Below, piece by piece: positions 46,976 through 57,255 of a stretch of DNA of 64,000 nucleotides. A program made the translations under genes and the position numbers. Origin of the DNA: Topomyia yanbarensis (lineage: Eukaryota > Arthropoda > Insecta > Diptera > Culicidae); assembly GCF_030247195.1 (NCBI RefSeq), contig NC_080671.1:202286897-202350896 (forward strand). The letters run 5' to 3'. Position 1 is the first letter of the stretch, and every line of letters starts with the position of its first letter. The notes beneath the pieces are model-generated. The model ran no database searches, was not told the origin of the DNA, and saw only the letters and a program-made list of their open reading frames with translations.

Positions 46976-47118
46976 GGATAAGGGTTAGCGCATTGGGCCG
47001 GAGTCTCAAAGGTTTGCGGGTTCGAATCCTAGCCTCTGGGGGATTTTTTTTCACACAATTGCTTAGCTTCATCTCACCATTTCGATCATTTTTCCCCGTT
47101 GGATACCACCAGTTCTGA
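46976..47118 (+). mobile_element. tRNA-like SINE, plus copy of a head-to-head pair
   Basis: TTAGCGCATTGGG (A box, 46985-46997), GGAGTCTCAAAGG, and GGTTCGAATCC (B box, 47019-47029) then CTAGCCTCTGGGGG form a tRNA-like head. The body matches the minus copy through TTGCTTAGCTTCATCTCACC and TTCGATCATTTTTCC to GGATACCAC. The two copies are divergent, with their heads nearly touching, so they could alternatively be read as one inverted-repeat element. Confidence 0.65.
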
Positions 47119-47247
47119 AATTGACTTTTTGTATTTTTAACAGATCTAAGTAATCCGCGTGTATTGTTATTTGAGAAATTTGAAAATAATGTTAGTCGGT
47201 TCTCATGGTAAAGAGGGACAAGTTTGTCTTTGCTGTGAGACATGCTG

Positions 47248-47440
47248 GTAGACTTGAGTGATTCGTAATAATGTTGCCTACGCTCGACTCCTACCAGTAG
47301 AAGACAAAAGATTAGTCTGTACGATTTTAGGCCTGTTACTAATGACCCTTCCGCTCCTAGTTTTCCGATCTGTATTTCACATTCTTGCTCTCCCTTGAGT
47401 ACTATGGCTCTAAATTTTCATAGTTTCCCTGCCAATTTTC
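47248..47440. mobile_element. Fold-back element 1/3 family, single right arm
   Basis: GTAGACTTGAGTGATTCG (47248-47265) is followed by GCCTGTTACTAATGACCC, CTAGTTTTCCGATCTG, TTGCTCTCCCTTGAGT and AGTACTATGGCTCTAA (47398-47413). This is the right-arm order of the elements at 3950-4360 and 9268-9826. No left arm precedes it, so it is a solo arm. Confidence 0.82.
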
Positions 47441-48100
47441 TGATAACACGTTTCGTCTAAGCAATTAGTAAAACAGTAAAAACGACGTTTTGCTTCAATA
47501 TCCGACGGTTTCGGTGATTTATTTCACCTTCTTCAAAGAATCTATAATGACATCGTGTACCAAGATTTGTTATAAATATGTCTGTTTTGTTTGTGAAACT
47601 GTACTTAATGAAACTATCCGTTTTTTGTTGTATGTATTTGTATGTCTAACATTGGATGTCTAGTGTGTTTATTTTATAATGGCGTCCAATAGTGTCCAAT
47701 TAGAATATTTAGAATCATTAATTTAATCAAAAGCTTTGTTTCGAAATTTCTACCGTGTATACTAGTTCAGAGCTCTTCCTTGTAGGGTTTTTTGCTTTTG
47801 CCTTTCTCAATAGAAACGCAACAGCGACGATATACCATCAAAAATTACATAGCTTTACGTTTGATTTTATTTTAAAAGTCGTTGAATCTTGCGAGTCACG
47901 TAATTTTACACCACATGTGACGGTTGTTTAAAATGTGGAGGACTGTAATTTTATGGCACTGCGCATGGAAAGTACATCTTTCATGTAAAATTAAACAAAA
48001 CACGGTTATATTTCGTCATTTCGTCAATCACGGTTTGTTAAATTGTGGCAAGTTTGGAATTACCTCAACGGTAAAATTCAGATTTTTTTAGCGTGTAGAA
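47441..48100. other. Unannotated AT-rich stretch
   Basis: Nothing recognisable apart from AT-rich spacer. Confidence 0.45.
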
Positions 48101-48109
48101 CACTAGGCG

Positions 48110-50400
48110 CACGACCCGACAACATGTTTAATGTCGCGATAGCTGTCATCGCAAGCGCAGATAACACTCTCCACCACCCCTAATACGCCGGAGATGCGCA
48201 TTCAACGTTTAATGATTGACACTTGAAGGAAGTCACGACCTTCATCCGTCCTTTTTAACCAAGGTTGGTGGATGCCTTTGGGATTTCTAAACTTCCATTA
48301 TCCCACGAAATTTGCCAATTTTCGAGCGTCCTCTGAAAAGAAATACTAAAAAATTCGATAAAGCTATGCGATCTTTCACAAATATTACCTTCTAATTCCT
48401 AAGTATCCGCCTTCTCATTACCATTCTAATCTAAGTGCCACTTTTCTCATTACCCGGAATAGAGCAATACGAAAGAACGCAAACTAGTATTTGTATCAGG
48501 CAATCAGGAACGATTTGAACATAAAGAATCTAGGAACTTAGTTCCATGTATTCCGATCAAAGGCCGAATCGAGTACACAGCGTAGGGCCCAGCTGCCAGA
48601 CGAAATATTGTTTCTCTTGTTAATCCGTTGACGAACCTGTGCCAATAACCACGTTTTTCAGTTTTCATCAAGTGTTTTATTTGCGTTTCTAAGGTCGTGA
48701 GTATTCGAAAAAATTTAGGCGATCCAACGTTCAAAAAGTCCTCATAGGACCTTTTCGCATACAATTCTGAGCATCTCTGACAATGACGGAATGGGAAACC
48801 GCCCTCGGTTGTTAGCGCCGGATATTCGTTTCGTCTGACCTTTAATTTCAGTGTAGAGCGAGGATGCAAAATGCCTACCTTTTCTGCGGCTATAATTTTT
48901 CTGCCTACATTCTCATTTCTCTCTCGATGCTGCTGTCATTCGCTAGTGCAGGACGCCCAGCGCTGTACGGCTGCCTGTGTACAAAGCAGTAACATGACAA
49001 AAAAACTACTGTCCCCAGTAAAGCCACCAGACGCGAGCGGTACAGCTTCTCTTTCCTAATTTTACATTTTTTAATATTTTCAATCTTTTTAATATTTTTA
49101 TTTACAAATGACGACAATGAATGCGGCTCATTTACGCCACGGCCGGCATCAACGCTTTCGTGTGCGGACCTCTCCCTTTGACTATGCAGAGAAAAATGTA
49201 CAAAGCGAGAGAACAAACTTTACTACGCCACACTCTCACCGAGCAGTCGGAGTACAGCAGCAAAACAAAAATGTATTCTACTGCTGTACGGGAAAATGTA
49301 CTCGGTTTGGCTACCGTTCTGGCAAGAGCTGTAGTGATGCGTCGCTGTAGCGGGCTGTACGGCTTGTGCAAATGTAAATATACCGAAAAAAATGTAGTTT
49401 ATCGGTACCGTTGGCATCCCTGGTGTAGAGAAACCAGCCAGTCAAAACGTTGAAAACTTACACCAGAGGAATTTCTTATTTTCATTCGATTGTTTCGGAT
49501 ATAGTGGACACGTTGCTCTTTCGATCAATAAGCACACTAATGAGGTAGAGTACAACGATAAATCTAATGTGCTTGGCCGCGCTGGTATGTATTCGTTTCA
49601 TTTCCACTGTATTCAAGATGGTCATATTGAAATTGTCGCGAATATCACGCAGTAAGATAAATCGGTTATCAGAATGAAGACAACCCCATGACATAGCATG
49701 GGAGTTGAAGTCTTCTAGAACCAGCTGAGGTGCGATGTATATGGAAACAATATTAATAAATCAAGCGACATTTTACACACCGTGCTTTATTTCTACAATA
49801 GGCGCGTTGTTTGCAACGACGGCAGTCCATCCCCTGCTTAACAAAAAGGCGAACGAATAGACGAGCCCCGTTCAAAAGAACAAATTTTAGAAGAACAAAT
49901 TCGGCGAAAGGCTTGAAATGAAGCTGATGCAAAATAAGTTTTCTTTTACTCCTCGATTTTTGCTGAATGCAATTGCTGGCATACCAGAATTTTCACTGAA
50001 TGAAGCATAGTGATCTGGAATGAGCACTCCCTATTTCACATTTAAGGCCCTTCTCGGAGACTACACCATCAATCTCTACTTCCCGGGCGGGTACGTAGAC
50101 AAAATACTTTTTCGTGCACGGTCGAGTATTGTTTAGTTAGATCACGCGATATATCGATGAAGGTAAATGGCTTGTCTTTGGTCCGGAAGTCCGCCGGTTG
50201 TATTAGATATAATTAGTATCGAAAATGAGACTTATCGGCATTATTTTTGCCATCGGAGAAATACTCAAAACGACCTCCACTACCTTCCCATTAGTCAACA
50301 CTATCATGCGGGCTTCAGTACCCGCGAAAGGCAGGTTTTATAGCAGGGAACGGAAAATTAATTCAACGAAATTTAAAAGAATAGAGTAATTGGTACTTAG
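48110..50400 (-). pseudogene. I/LOA-type LINE remnant, internally deleted and interrupted
   Basis: Minus-strand order from 50400 downward: a tentative ORF1 piece with YFVYVPAREVEIDGVVSE (about 50100); endonuclease remains with EDFNSHAMSWGC and NFNMTILNT (49710-49480), matching the DFNxHxxxWGC motif of I-clade endonucleases; a 564-bp insertion; the endonuclease-RT linker RSYEDFLNVGSPK and MKTEKRGYWHRFVNGLTRET (48770-48590); then at 48330-48110 DNA homologous to the C-terminus at 55817-56278. The RT palm is missing, and stops and frameshifts are numerous. Confidence 0.72.
48859..49422. mobile_element. 564-bp hAT-like non-autonomous element
   Basis: GTGTAGAG flanks both sides exactly (48851-48858 and 49423-49430), an 8-bp duplication. 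The ends are CGAGGATGCAAAATGCC and, inverted, CAGGGATGCCAACGG, matching the CAGGGRTGCC-type ends of hAT elements with two mismatches. It separates the endonuclease part from the endonuclease-RT linker of the LINE. The overlapping ORFs within (49108-49453 and others) have no hAT transposase motif. Confidence 0.75.
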
Positions 50401-50608
50401 CGGTATTCAACAAACACATTCTCGCTGATCCGTCAGACACACAGCCTTGTTAACAAAAGGTGTTTCCAAATAGCCACCAGATATTATCAGGGTATTTTAA
50501 TTTTCTCTTACACACGCCATAGCTGAACTTTCGTCTGTACGGGGAAAAACACTCCGAATCTTACTACCCACTCGGGAAAAAGGTGTTTCGCCGGCCCTGT
50601 GCTCTACT

Positions 50609-51447
50609 TAGAGTGGGACATAGTTGTATGAAAAAAAATAAAATTTTGCTCCGAGTAACTTTTTGGGTTCCATTTAGCTCCCAGAACAACTCTGAAAATT
50701 TTTAGCTTGATCGGTGAAACTATATTTTTGCGACCTCTGTTTGAAGATACATGGGATTTTGTAAAAGAAAATTAACTTCCACAATATAATTCTTCCAAGA
50801 GTCGCCAGTTACCTAAAAAAATGGATGCCCGACTTTTATAGGCAATTTGTCGAGAAAACAAAGTCTAGAACACCACGAAACTTTGAAACTTTAATGCTTT
50901 GAAGATTGACGAAAATTTCACTTTTCATAGCATCACTGCTGCTGACGGTCGAATTATATACAAAAATTTTAACTTTCTCTTTTTATTTACAAAAGAAGTT
51001 TCAATTTGTCCCTCAAAACTCTTGCGAGGTGGCCAAGTATGGATAAATGATTACATTAAGAGAAGATCAAAACAAAATTGCGTATAATTGGGCAACCAAC
51101 ATCAGCGGTGCTAGAAAAATGAATATTTTATCAATCGCCAGAGCATCAATCGGTTTCTGCTTAATAACTTTTTTCTCAAGAGTCAGATTGTTTCGTGGTC
51201 TTCGAGACTTTGTTTCTTTGTTAAGTTTCCTATAAAAGCCATACAACGATTTATTTTTAGCAAGCAATGGGCGACTCCCGGAGAAATTATTTTGTGAAAG
51301 TTAACTACCCATACAAAATCCCATGTAAACATCAAACAGTGGGCGCAAAAATATAGTTTCAGGGATCGAGCTAAAAATTTGCACAGTTGTTCTAGGACCC
51401 AAATAGTACCTAAAAAGTTGCTCGGAATCTATTTTTGTCCCACCCTA
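50609..51447. mobile_element. 839-bp fold-back element with TAGRGTGGGACA ends
   Basis: The ends are TAGAGTGGGACA and, inverted, TAGGGTGGGACA. The two halves are diverged inverted copies throughout: GCTCCGAGTAACTTTTTG / AAAAAGTTGCTCGGA, ATATTTTTGCGACC / GGCGCAAAAATAT, CATGGGATTTTGTA / ACAAAATCCCATG, and AACAAAGTCTAGAACACCAC and its complement. No transposase frame is visible. Confidence 0.85.
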
Positions 51448-51460
51448 CTTTACATACGAT

Positions 51461-51706
51461 AAGTGGCGGATCCAGGGGGAGGGTCTTGGGGGTCCGGACC
51501 GTGCCCCCCCCGAAAATTTTTAGCTTCTTGAGAAATTTTAAAATATTTATTTTATTTTAATTTCAAAATTATTCCAAACCAGATTCGATTACCAAAACTG
51601 ATTTTAATTAAATGATGATATTACATATTACGAATTGTACAATGAACATTTCAAAGTCGAAATTTTGGACCCCCTCCGAATTTTTTTTTTTCTGGATCTG
51701 CTCCTG
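51461..51706. mobile_element. 246-bp hAT-type MITE (GTGGCGGATCCAG)
   Basis: CATACGAT flanks both sides exactly (51453-51460 and 51707-51714), an 8-bp duplication. The ends are AAGTGGCGGATCCAGGGGG and, inverted, CAGGAGCAGATCCAG. Immediately inside are C-rich and G-rich blocks (GGGGGTCCGGACC, GACCCCCTCCG). An 8-bp duplication is diagnostic of hAT-like transposition. Confidence 0.85.
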
Positions 51707-51714
51707 CATACGAT

Positions 51715-51900
51715 GTATACGGATGAGCGTCAAGCGAAAACAATATTCAGCAGGTAACCCGGAAGAGGCCACCGGCTTCGTGGCAGGCCGCTAGCTTTAT
51801 GCGATTGAGGAAGGCCTGAGGGCGTTCAACGTTCGTACTCAATTCGGCATAACTAGGCGCATCGAGGAGCAGCTGTAGCCCATCAAGTATCAAATAAGTA
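51715..51900 (+). pseudogene. Possible LINE C-terminal coding fragment
   Basis: With the MITE removed, the frame reads AIEEGLRAFNVR and later RRIEEQL. This resembles the VEEDLRALNV-type C-terminus of some mosquito non-LTR elements. Stops interrupt it. The local base composition is richer in G+C than its surroundings. Confidence 0.35.
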
Positions 51901-51950
51901 CCATAACTGTAAAACGAAAGATAAAGAAAGAATGTGTGACTTGTTGGTTA

Positions 51951-52208
51951 GGGACCATTCATAAATTACGTAACGCAAAAATTGCCCAAAATTGACTCCC
52001 CCCTCCCCCTATGTAAAAAATTGTCACAAATTTCCCCATCCCCCCCCTCCCCTGTTACGTAACAAATTCCAAGAAAAATTCTTTTTTTCTTCGATGTTAC
52101 GTAACGATCTAGTTAACACCCCCTCCCCCCTATGTCACAACTTGTCACAACTTGTCGTACCCCCTCCCCCCCCCCCCTAAATGCGTTACGTAATTTATGA
52201 ATGGTCCC
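51951..52208. mobile_element. MITE with GGGACCATTCATAAATTACG ends
   Basis: The perfect TIR GGGACCATTCATAAATTACG continues with TAACGC at both ends, and TTA flanks both sides (51948-51950 and 52209-52211). The interior has several TTACGTAAC palindromes and C-rich runs (ACCCCCTCCCCCC), with a poly-C tract near 52165-52177. Length is 258 bp and there is no ORF. Confidence 0.9.
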
Positions 52209-52211
52209 TTA

Positions 52212-54514
52212 CCCCATTTTGGACGCCAGCTAGTACTGTGGTTCTCCCACCGAATTATGAAAATGCTCGTGAATTGAAAAGTACTACATGTAATGTTCTT
52301 ATTTTTCCTAGATAACATGAGTCAATGAACTACTATTAATAATTAAATAAGCTACGCGCTTCCTGTTACTGAATTGGTAGATCACACGATGGAAGCTCAT
52401 TAAATGAGGAGGACTCTTCCATAAACATGCAATTGTGGGAAACTTTTTTGAATACAGTGCGGCAGGCGCGTATGTCTTTTGAAATGCCAATCCATGAGAA
52501 AGTGTTAGGTGGGAGGATGCGCCGGAAAGGACCAAAATTAGCTTGGTATGCAGGGTGAGTAAAGGTAATGTACGTGTGAGGTTGATATAGGGTGAAACGG
52601 TTTTCAGGGGGAGGGATTGATATGATCGTAGGAACTTGGTCAGTGCTCCGTGGGCATCAAAAACCATCATAGGTTGTCTATATGATCGAAGTTACTTTGA
52701 TTTGTCATTAGTGATCTAGACCTGCGAACCCATGTAATGTCGCATCCATTTTAATATGTATTGCATCATGTGAACATCATGGTGAAGCCAGTGAATATAG
52801 AAATTTGCTATGTGACCGCACTCTTCAACCCGTTACACCGAAACTGGAAGTCTGATCAACAAAAATTCAATAGCCGCTTATGGGAGCATTATACAATTCA
52901 TTTGAAACTAATTGCGTAAATCGATCCATCTATCTCTATCTAAAGTGAAATATTTTTTTATTTTGTTTCGATACAGCGTTGCAGTGCTAGGAAGACCAAT
53001 TTGATTTCACAAAATAAAAAAATCTAATAATGTAATTAAAATATAAAAACAAATAAAAAAAATAAAAAATAAAAAAAAATAAAATACTCTTAAACACGTG
53101 TAAAATAATTTTGACCATGAATTTTGTTTAGTTACGCTACTGTGCACTGTGCAGAGGGTGGTTCTGGTTGGTAGCTCAAAGTTGCTAGAACTGACAAACC
53201 GGCGTTGGTGGGAGATCCAACAGTGAGATTACAGATTTCGAAAGTGCTGCTCCCGGGCATAGGAGGCAGTCAAGGGCGAAAAATTGCTTGCTACAGGAGG
53301 TGAACTTTTTCCACGTTTTCCATGTGCGCGTACGATGACGATAGGATGAATGATTTTGCTGATTTCACACAATCTCCGAGGTGTTCCTGAAAATGGACAG
53401 CATGGGATTTGTCGGCATGATGATGGTACATTTCGGGTGCGAACCATCCGGTTTGAGGGGATGAATCATGCACTGTCATCTGTGGTGCTGTTTCTCTGGT
53501 CAGAGCAAGGATATGCTACATAATATGAATTATTAATAGAAATCGGGATGTTCATCCAGTCGGCAAACTTTATGGCGTTAATAATTTAGAAAAGGTAAAT
53601 TTCATCTTCTATCAATTAATTATAGTCACTGGATTTTTTCATATGTGAGAAAACCAAATTTTTATGATTTTTCATAAGTTTCATTGTCGATTTTATGCAA
53701 TGTGTCTTAATCTTTAAAAACATGTAGGCATAAGGGTGAGGCATTGTTTTCATGGAAACGGCAAACAATTTGATTCCGTTTGGGATTCCTAACAACTGTG
53801 TCACATTTGGGTTTCCACTTAAGTGTGCAGTCGTGTTACTGCAAAAACTCATGAAGTACTCAAGCACTTCTTCGAAGGAAATATGATACTGAAGTGTTCC
53901 TGATGTTCATAGTTCTATGGTTCTAATTAACTATCAAATATCACTGTTTTTGCCAACACCGCAAGTGTACCAATAGAAACGCATTTTAAACTAAAATACC
54001 TTCGAAACGTTTGCTTTTTTGGTTTGGTGTGTACAGATAAATTATTCAAAAGCATTTGATAAGTTAAAGTATGACAGTTCAGTTTTAAACTGAAACAACT
54101 TTGATATTTATTATCTTGTCATTTATTTACAGTAAAATAAATTTTTCTTCTCTTATAAGTACTAGTTAAACTTTGTTAAGCTTGTTCTAGAAACATTCCA
54201 ATAGAGTACATCCTTCGGACAAGTTATTAACACTTTACACAGGTTTTATACCATTCAATTCCACCGTGTTTATAACCACAGATACCGGTGTTTCGATTGC
54301 CACTTGTAATATTCTTCATTGTTACAAACGCAGGGGGAATTTAAAATCCATCCCTTTTCCAGTTCCAGCTTATGTGGGATCAAGAACCGCTGTATGTGGT
54401 AATGTGGTCAAAGCTACTGTGGTTCATCATCATTGAACTAGACTGGAAATAACTTTTGCATCATATTGAAATCTTGGGGGTACCAGTTTATAAGGATAAT
54501 TACTGTGTAACCGA
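52212..54514. other. Mostly unannotated; dispersed-repeat fragment and A/T-rich run
   Basis: 52845-52930 is a diverged copy of the repeat at 14780 (ACTGGAAGTCTGATC, AATTCAATAGCCGCTTATGG, TTCATTTGAAACTAA). 53030-53090 is an A-rich AAATAAAAAA run. Minus-strand ORFs at 52308-52670 (120 codons) and 53229-53479 lie in DNA with more balanced composition and could be decayed element coding sequence, but I recognise no domain. Confidence 0.4.
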
Positions 54515-54650
54515 TTTTTCAACCTGTAACTGCGGACCCGGAACTCCGATCGACGAATAATTCAATAGCAATCGATGGAAAGGTTGTACCTTTCATTTGA
54601 GATTAACAGGCATTGCATTTATCGCTCATATTAGTAAACGCGTCCAGATA
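54515..54650 (+). repeat. Dispersed repeat (TTTCATTTGAGAT family)
   Basis: CTGTAACTGCGGACCCGGAA, then AATTCAATAGCAATCGATGG and ACCTTTCATTTGAGATTAA. This is the same order as 14780-14905 and 52845-52930. Confidence 0.6.
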
Positions 54651-55144
54651 ATTTGCTACTGCGACATTAAAAACTCACATTTTCATACGAAAAGTTATTG
54701 GCACTCACACAACTTCTCCGGATAAATACAACGTGTTATTTCTCCGGATAAATAAAACAGCCGGAGAATGAGCGAATGAGTTTATCACGGTATCCTTTTG
54801 GCGCTCGCTGCCTTGCTGTCACTATTCCAAAACACGAAAGAACAAGTCTATCGTACTTCTTTGCCGCTTTTCTTTGAAATTGAATGTATATTTTGACGCT
54901 TTTATTGATTTCCACGAAATTAAAATATTATCACCTTCTCCGGTGAGAAGGAAAAAATTAAATAAATTTTATCCGGAAAATTATTTCTCACGCCATTTGT
55001 GGAGACGGAGAATTTTGCGACTCATCCTATCTCGGAAAAGTTGGACATCGGATAAGCTTCTTCTCGCGTGAGTGAGAGAGAATTACAATGCCTGGAGATT
55101 AAGGTTCAAGTTACCTTTTTTGAGCATGTGTTAGATTTGAACGC
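54651..55144. other. Unannotated; several CTCCGGATAAAT motifs
   Basis: CTTCTCCGGATAAATA and TTTCTCCGGATAAATA occur in tandem at about 54713 and 54739, and an inverted ATTTTATCCGGAAAATTA lies at about 54965. They may mark a decayed inverted-repeat element, but no clear ends could be set. Confidence 0.35.
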
Positions 55145-55218
55145 TGGGTAGTATGGGTAGGAAAAATTGTGTTCAACTTTGCCACCGGATTATCCATTTA
55201 AATCTTTTCAAAACTCTA
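55145..55218 (+). pseudogene. Short LINE ORF2 fragment, plus orientation
   Basis: The plus frame encodes KNCVQLCHRIIHLNLFKTLK, matching KNCVQLCHQIIHLNLSKTLK on the minus strand at 56234-56175. It is cut off at 55219 by a MITE. Confidence 0.8.
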
Positions 55219-55499
55219 AAAGAAGAATATCAGCCGATTTATTAGATCACAACGATTCCAATTATACAAAACAACTGCTGGAAAAACTATCGGTTTCGCT
55301 AAATGGTGCTTTTGAAAAAGTTGCCTGGATTTTTTGTCACACTACCACACCGTACTGGGGTACGCAACACAACTGCGCAATGAAAAAACCACAGCCACTT
55401 TTTCTAAAGCACCATTCAGCTAAGCCGATAGTTTTTCCCGCAGGTATTTTGCATGAATTGAATCGTGATGATCTAATAAATCGACTGATATTCTTCTTT
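55219..55499. mobile_element. 281-bp near-palindromic MITE
   Basis: AAAGAAGAATATCAGCCGAT and the inverted right end AAAGAAGAATATCAGTCGAT continue as TTATTAGATCA, so the TIR is about 45 bp. A second inverted pair lies inside (AAAACTATCGG, CTAAATGGTGCTTT). The plus-strand ORF 55167-55574 that runs through it is not a gene. Confidence 0.85.
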
Positions 55500-56278
55500 C
55501 AGTTTTTGTTTTCATACGTTTATTTGACACGGCATTTGCAAAAGCTTTTTACGCCAGTTTCTTTTTTTACATAGCACGTTACAAAAATCCTTAAGACTAA
55601 TTTTAACTATACTAGTAATTTGTCTAAAACTAACACTGAAATCACTTTATTGTTTGCTTTTTTCCTTACATTGTTGTATTTCATAATGATCTAGTATTTT
55701 CGGGTGTATTTATTTACTTTTTTTCTGTTATTGTCTAAATTTAAAAACTGAATATTCTAGGACACTTTAATTGGTGAATGATTAGCCTTGGATGAGAGTA
55801 TGGGAGATGAATTTAATTAAATTTTGACAGACGCTGTTTTTAGAAAATGATAGATAAGTTCCATGTATAGAGGATCGCGATACGCCAGGATGTCTCTAAC
55901 AGGAACATGGATTGGTCTTCCTCGGACTTGTAAAGAATCTACTAATTGTGATTTGGCTTCACGATATTCAGTGCAGGACCAAACAACATGCTCAATGTCA
56001 TGGTAACCTTCTCCACAAGCACAATGATTACCCTCAGCGAGCCCAATACGACGGAGATGCGCATCTAAAGTATAATGATTGGACATGAGCCTAGACATCA
56101 CACGGATGAAGTCCCGACTTACATCCAATCCTTTGAACCATACCTTCGTTGATACTTTAGGGATAACTTTTAGAGTTTTGGAAAGGTTTAAATGGATAAT
56201 CTGGTGGCAAAGCTGAACACAATTTTTCTTACGCACACTACCAAGCCTTGAGGTAACTTGAGCCTTAAGTTTGTGCAA
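55500..56278 (-). pseudogene. LINE ORF2 C-terminus with zinc knuckle, plus 3' UTR
   Basis: The minus-strand frame 56278-55817 (153 codons) has VWFKGLDVSRDFIRVMSRLM, YTLDAHLRRIGLAE and then C-x-C-x8-H-x4-C (CACGEGYHDIEHVVWSC), the C-terminal knuckle typical of I/LOA-type LINEs. It ends in a stop at 55817, followed by an AT-rich tail to about 55500 that fits a 3' UTR. This is a 5'-truncated copy, the commonest LINE insertion form. It is related to the remnant at 48110-48330. Confidence 0.82.
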
Positions 56279-56335
56279 ATCGGTCTAGCCATCTCTGAGA
56301 AACAGAAGTGAAATTTTTGCCACATACACACAAGG
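56262..56335 (+). repeat. Dispersed repeat fragment abutting the LINE
   Basis: AAGTTTGTGCAAATCGGTCT, AGCCATCTCTGAGAAA, then ACACACAAGGGCCGG. This is the downstream part of the repeat at 14780 and 62225. It marks the 5' junction of the truncated LINE. Confidence 0.55.
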
Positions 56336-56463
56336 GCCGGGATTAGGCTGGCGATTTCCAGAGTGGTGGAATAACCTTTCCAAATGAAAAACGGCTAAAA
56401 CGTTGTCCTAAAACAAGTATTCCTACTCTCATTGCCTGTAACTTTTGCTTGGATAGTTCTGCT

Positions 56464-56544
56464 GTACAAAATACGGTAATCGAACTTTTTTTGAAAATTT
56501 TTGTGCGCAGTTTTCAAAAAAAGTTTGATTGCCGTATTTTGTAC
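56464..56544. repeat. 81-bp hairpin (GTACAAAATACGG)
   Basis: Inverted arms GTACAAAATACGGTAATCGA and its complement continue through AACTTTTTTTGAAAA around a short GTGCGCAG-containing loop. It lies 60 bp upstream of the candidate ORF at 56603. Confidence 0.85.
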
Positions 56545-56602
56545 TTCCACGCCCTTTTAAATAATTGCTCTTGAGTCAAAATGATCTGATTGATTGTGAA
56601 AA

Positions 56603-57049
56603 ATGTTTAGTCTTCCATGTGAAAGTTTCATCAGAATCAAGTTGGTCACGATTTTAAAGATTTTCGGACTAATCTTGGTAGACATCTTCATTTCCTTCGA
56701 TAAAGTGGATATTTTCCGAGACGCCTCTGGACACCATATTTTTGAAAGTTGCTTCTTCACAGCCGAAAATTCCACAGCCGAAATAATAACAGAAAATGCA
56801 CAAATTATAAACATCACTAAAAACTCGACGACCGAAATAGTAGATTCCGACAAATCAAAGGCCATAAATATTAACCACCTTCAAGGTATGCTCCTTTCTG
56901 TCGGTGCCGAAAAATCAACAAAATGTCCATCACATGATTTGTGTTGTTTGATGTTCGCTTGTGGTAGCACAAAGGCCGCTGAATGGAAAGGAAATTGTAT
57001 CTCTGAATTTCTCGATTCAATCGAATCCCAGGAAGAAAAGTGCGACTAA
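56603..57049 (+). CDS. Candidate secreted cysteine-containing glycoprotein ORF
   Basis: This is a 148-codon ORF that I do not recognise. An in-frame TGA sits two codons before the ATG, so the start is well defined, and AAA precedes the ATG, which is favourable in insects. The N-terminus has a hydrophobic stretch (about residues 14-32, LVTILKIFGLILVDIFISF) usable as a signal peptide or anchor. Three N-glycosylation sequons follow (NST, NIT, NST), then a cysteine-rich tail (C, CC, C, C, C). AAG|GTATGC at 56885/56886 and TTGTGGTAG ending at 56967 could bound an 82-bp intron. Splicing there would shift frame and give an alternative C-terminus running to about 57088. There is no homology evidence; chance remains possible. 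Confidence 0.3.
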   Translation: MFSLPCESFIRIKLVTILKIFGLILVDIFISFDKVDIFRDASGHHIFESCFFTAENSTAEIITENAQIINITKNSTTEIVDSDKSKAININHLQGMLLSVGAEKSTKCPSHDLCCLMFACGSTKAAEWKGNCISEFLDSIESQEEKCD

Positions 57050-57255
57050 AGTTTCGCAGCGGTTCCTGGAAGGCAGACTGAATAATGGTGAATAGCTTGA
57101 TGCACCATTGATGATCGTTAAAAAAAATCAGCTACAGATTGTGTGGCATGTGATGATGTCTCAAAAAGTCTAATTTTTTTTTGTTTTTTACAATCCATCG
57201 CTGATTGTGGTAGATCATCATAAATCATAAATAATGTATTGAAACAGCTATCAAG

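Noticed and set aside
47019..47029. Functional tRNA gene near 46981-47050
   Set aside because: A and B boxes are present, but no acceptor stem pairs cleanly and a SINE body follows; a second copy lies inverted beside it.
55167..55574. 135-codon plus-strand ORF
   Set aside because: It runs through a near-palindromic MITE in a frame different from the LINE fragment at its start.
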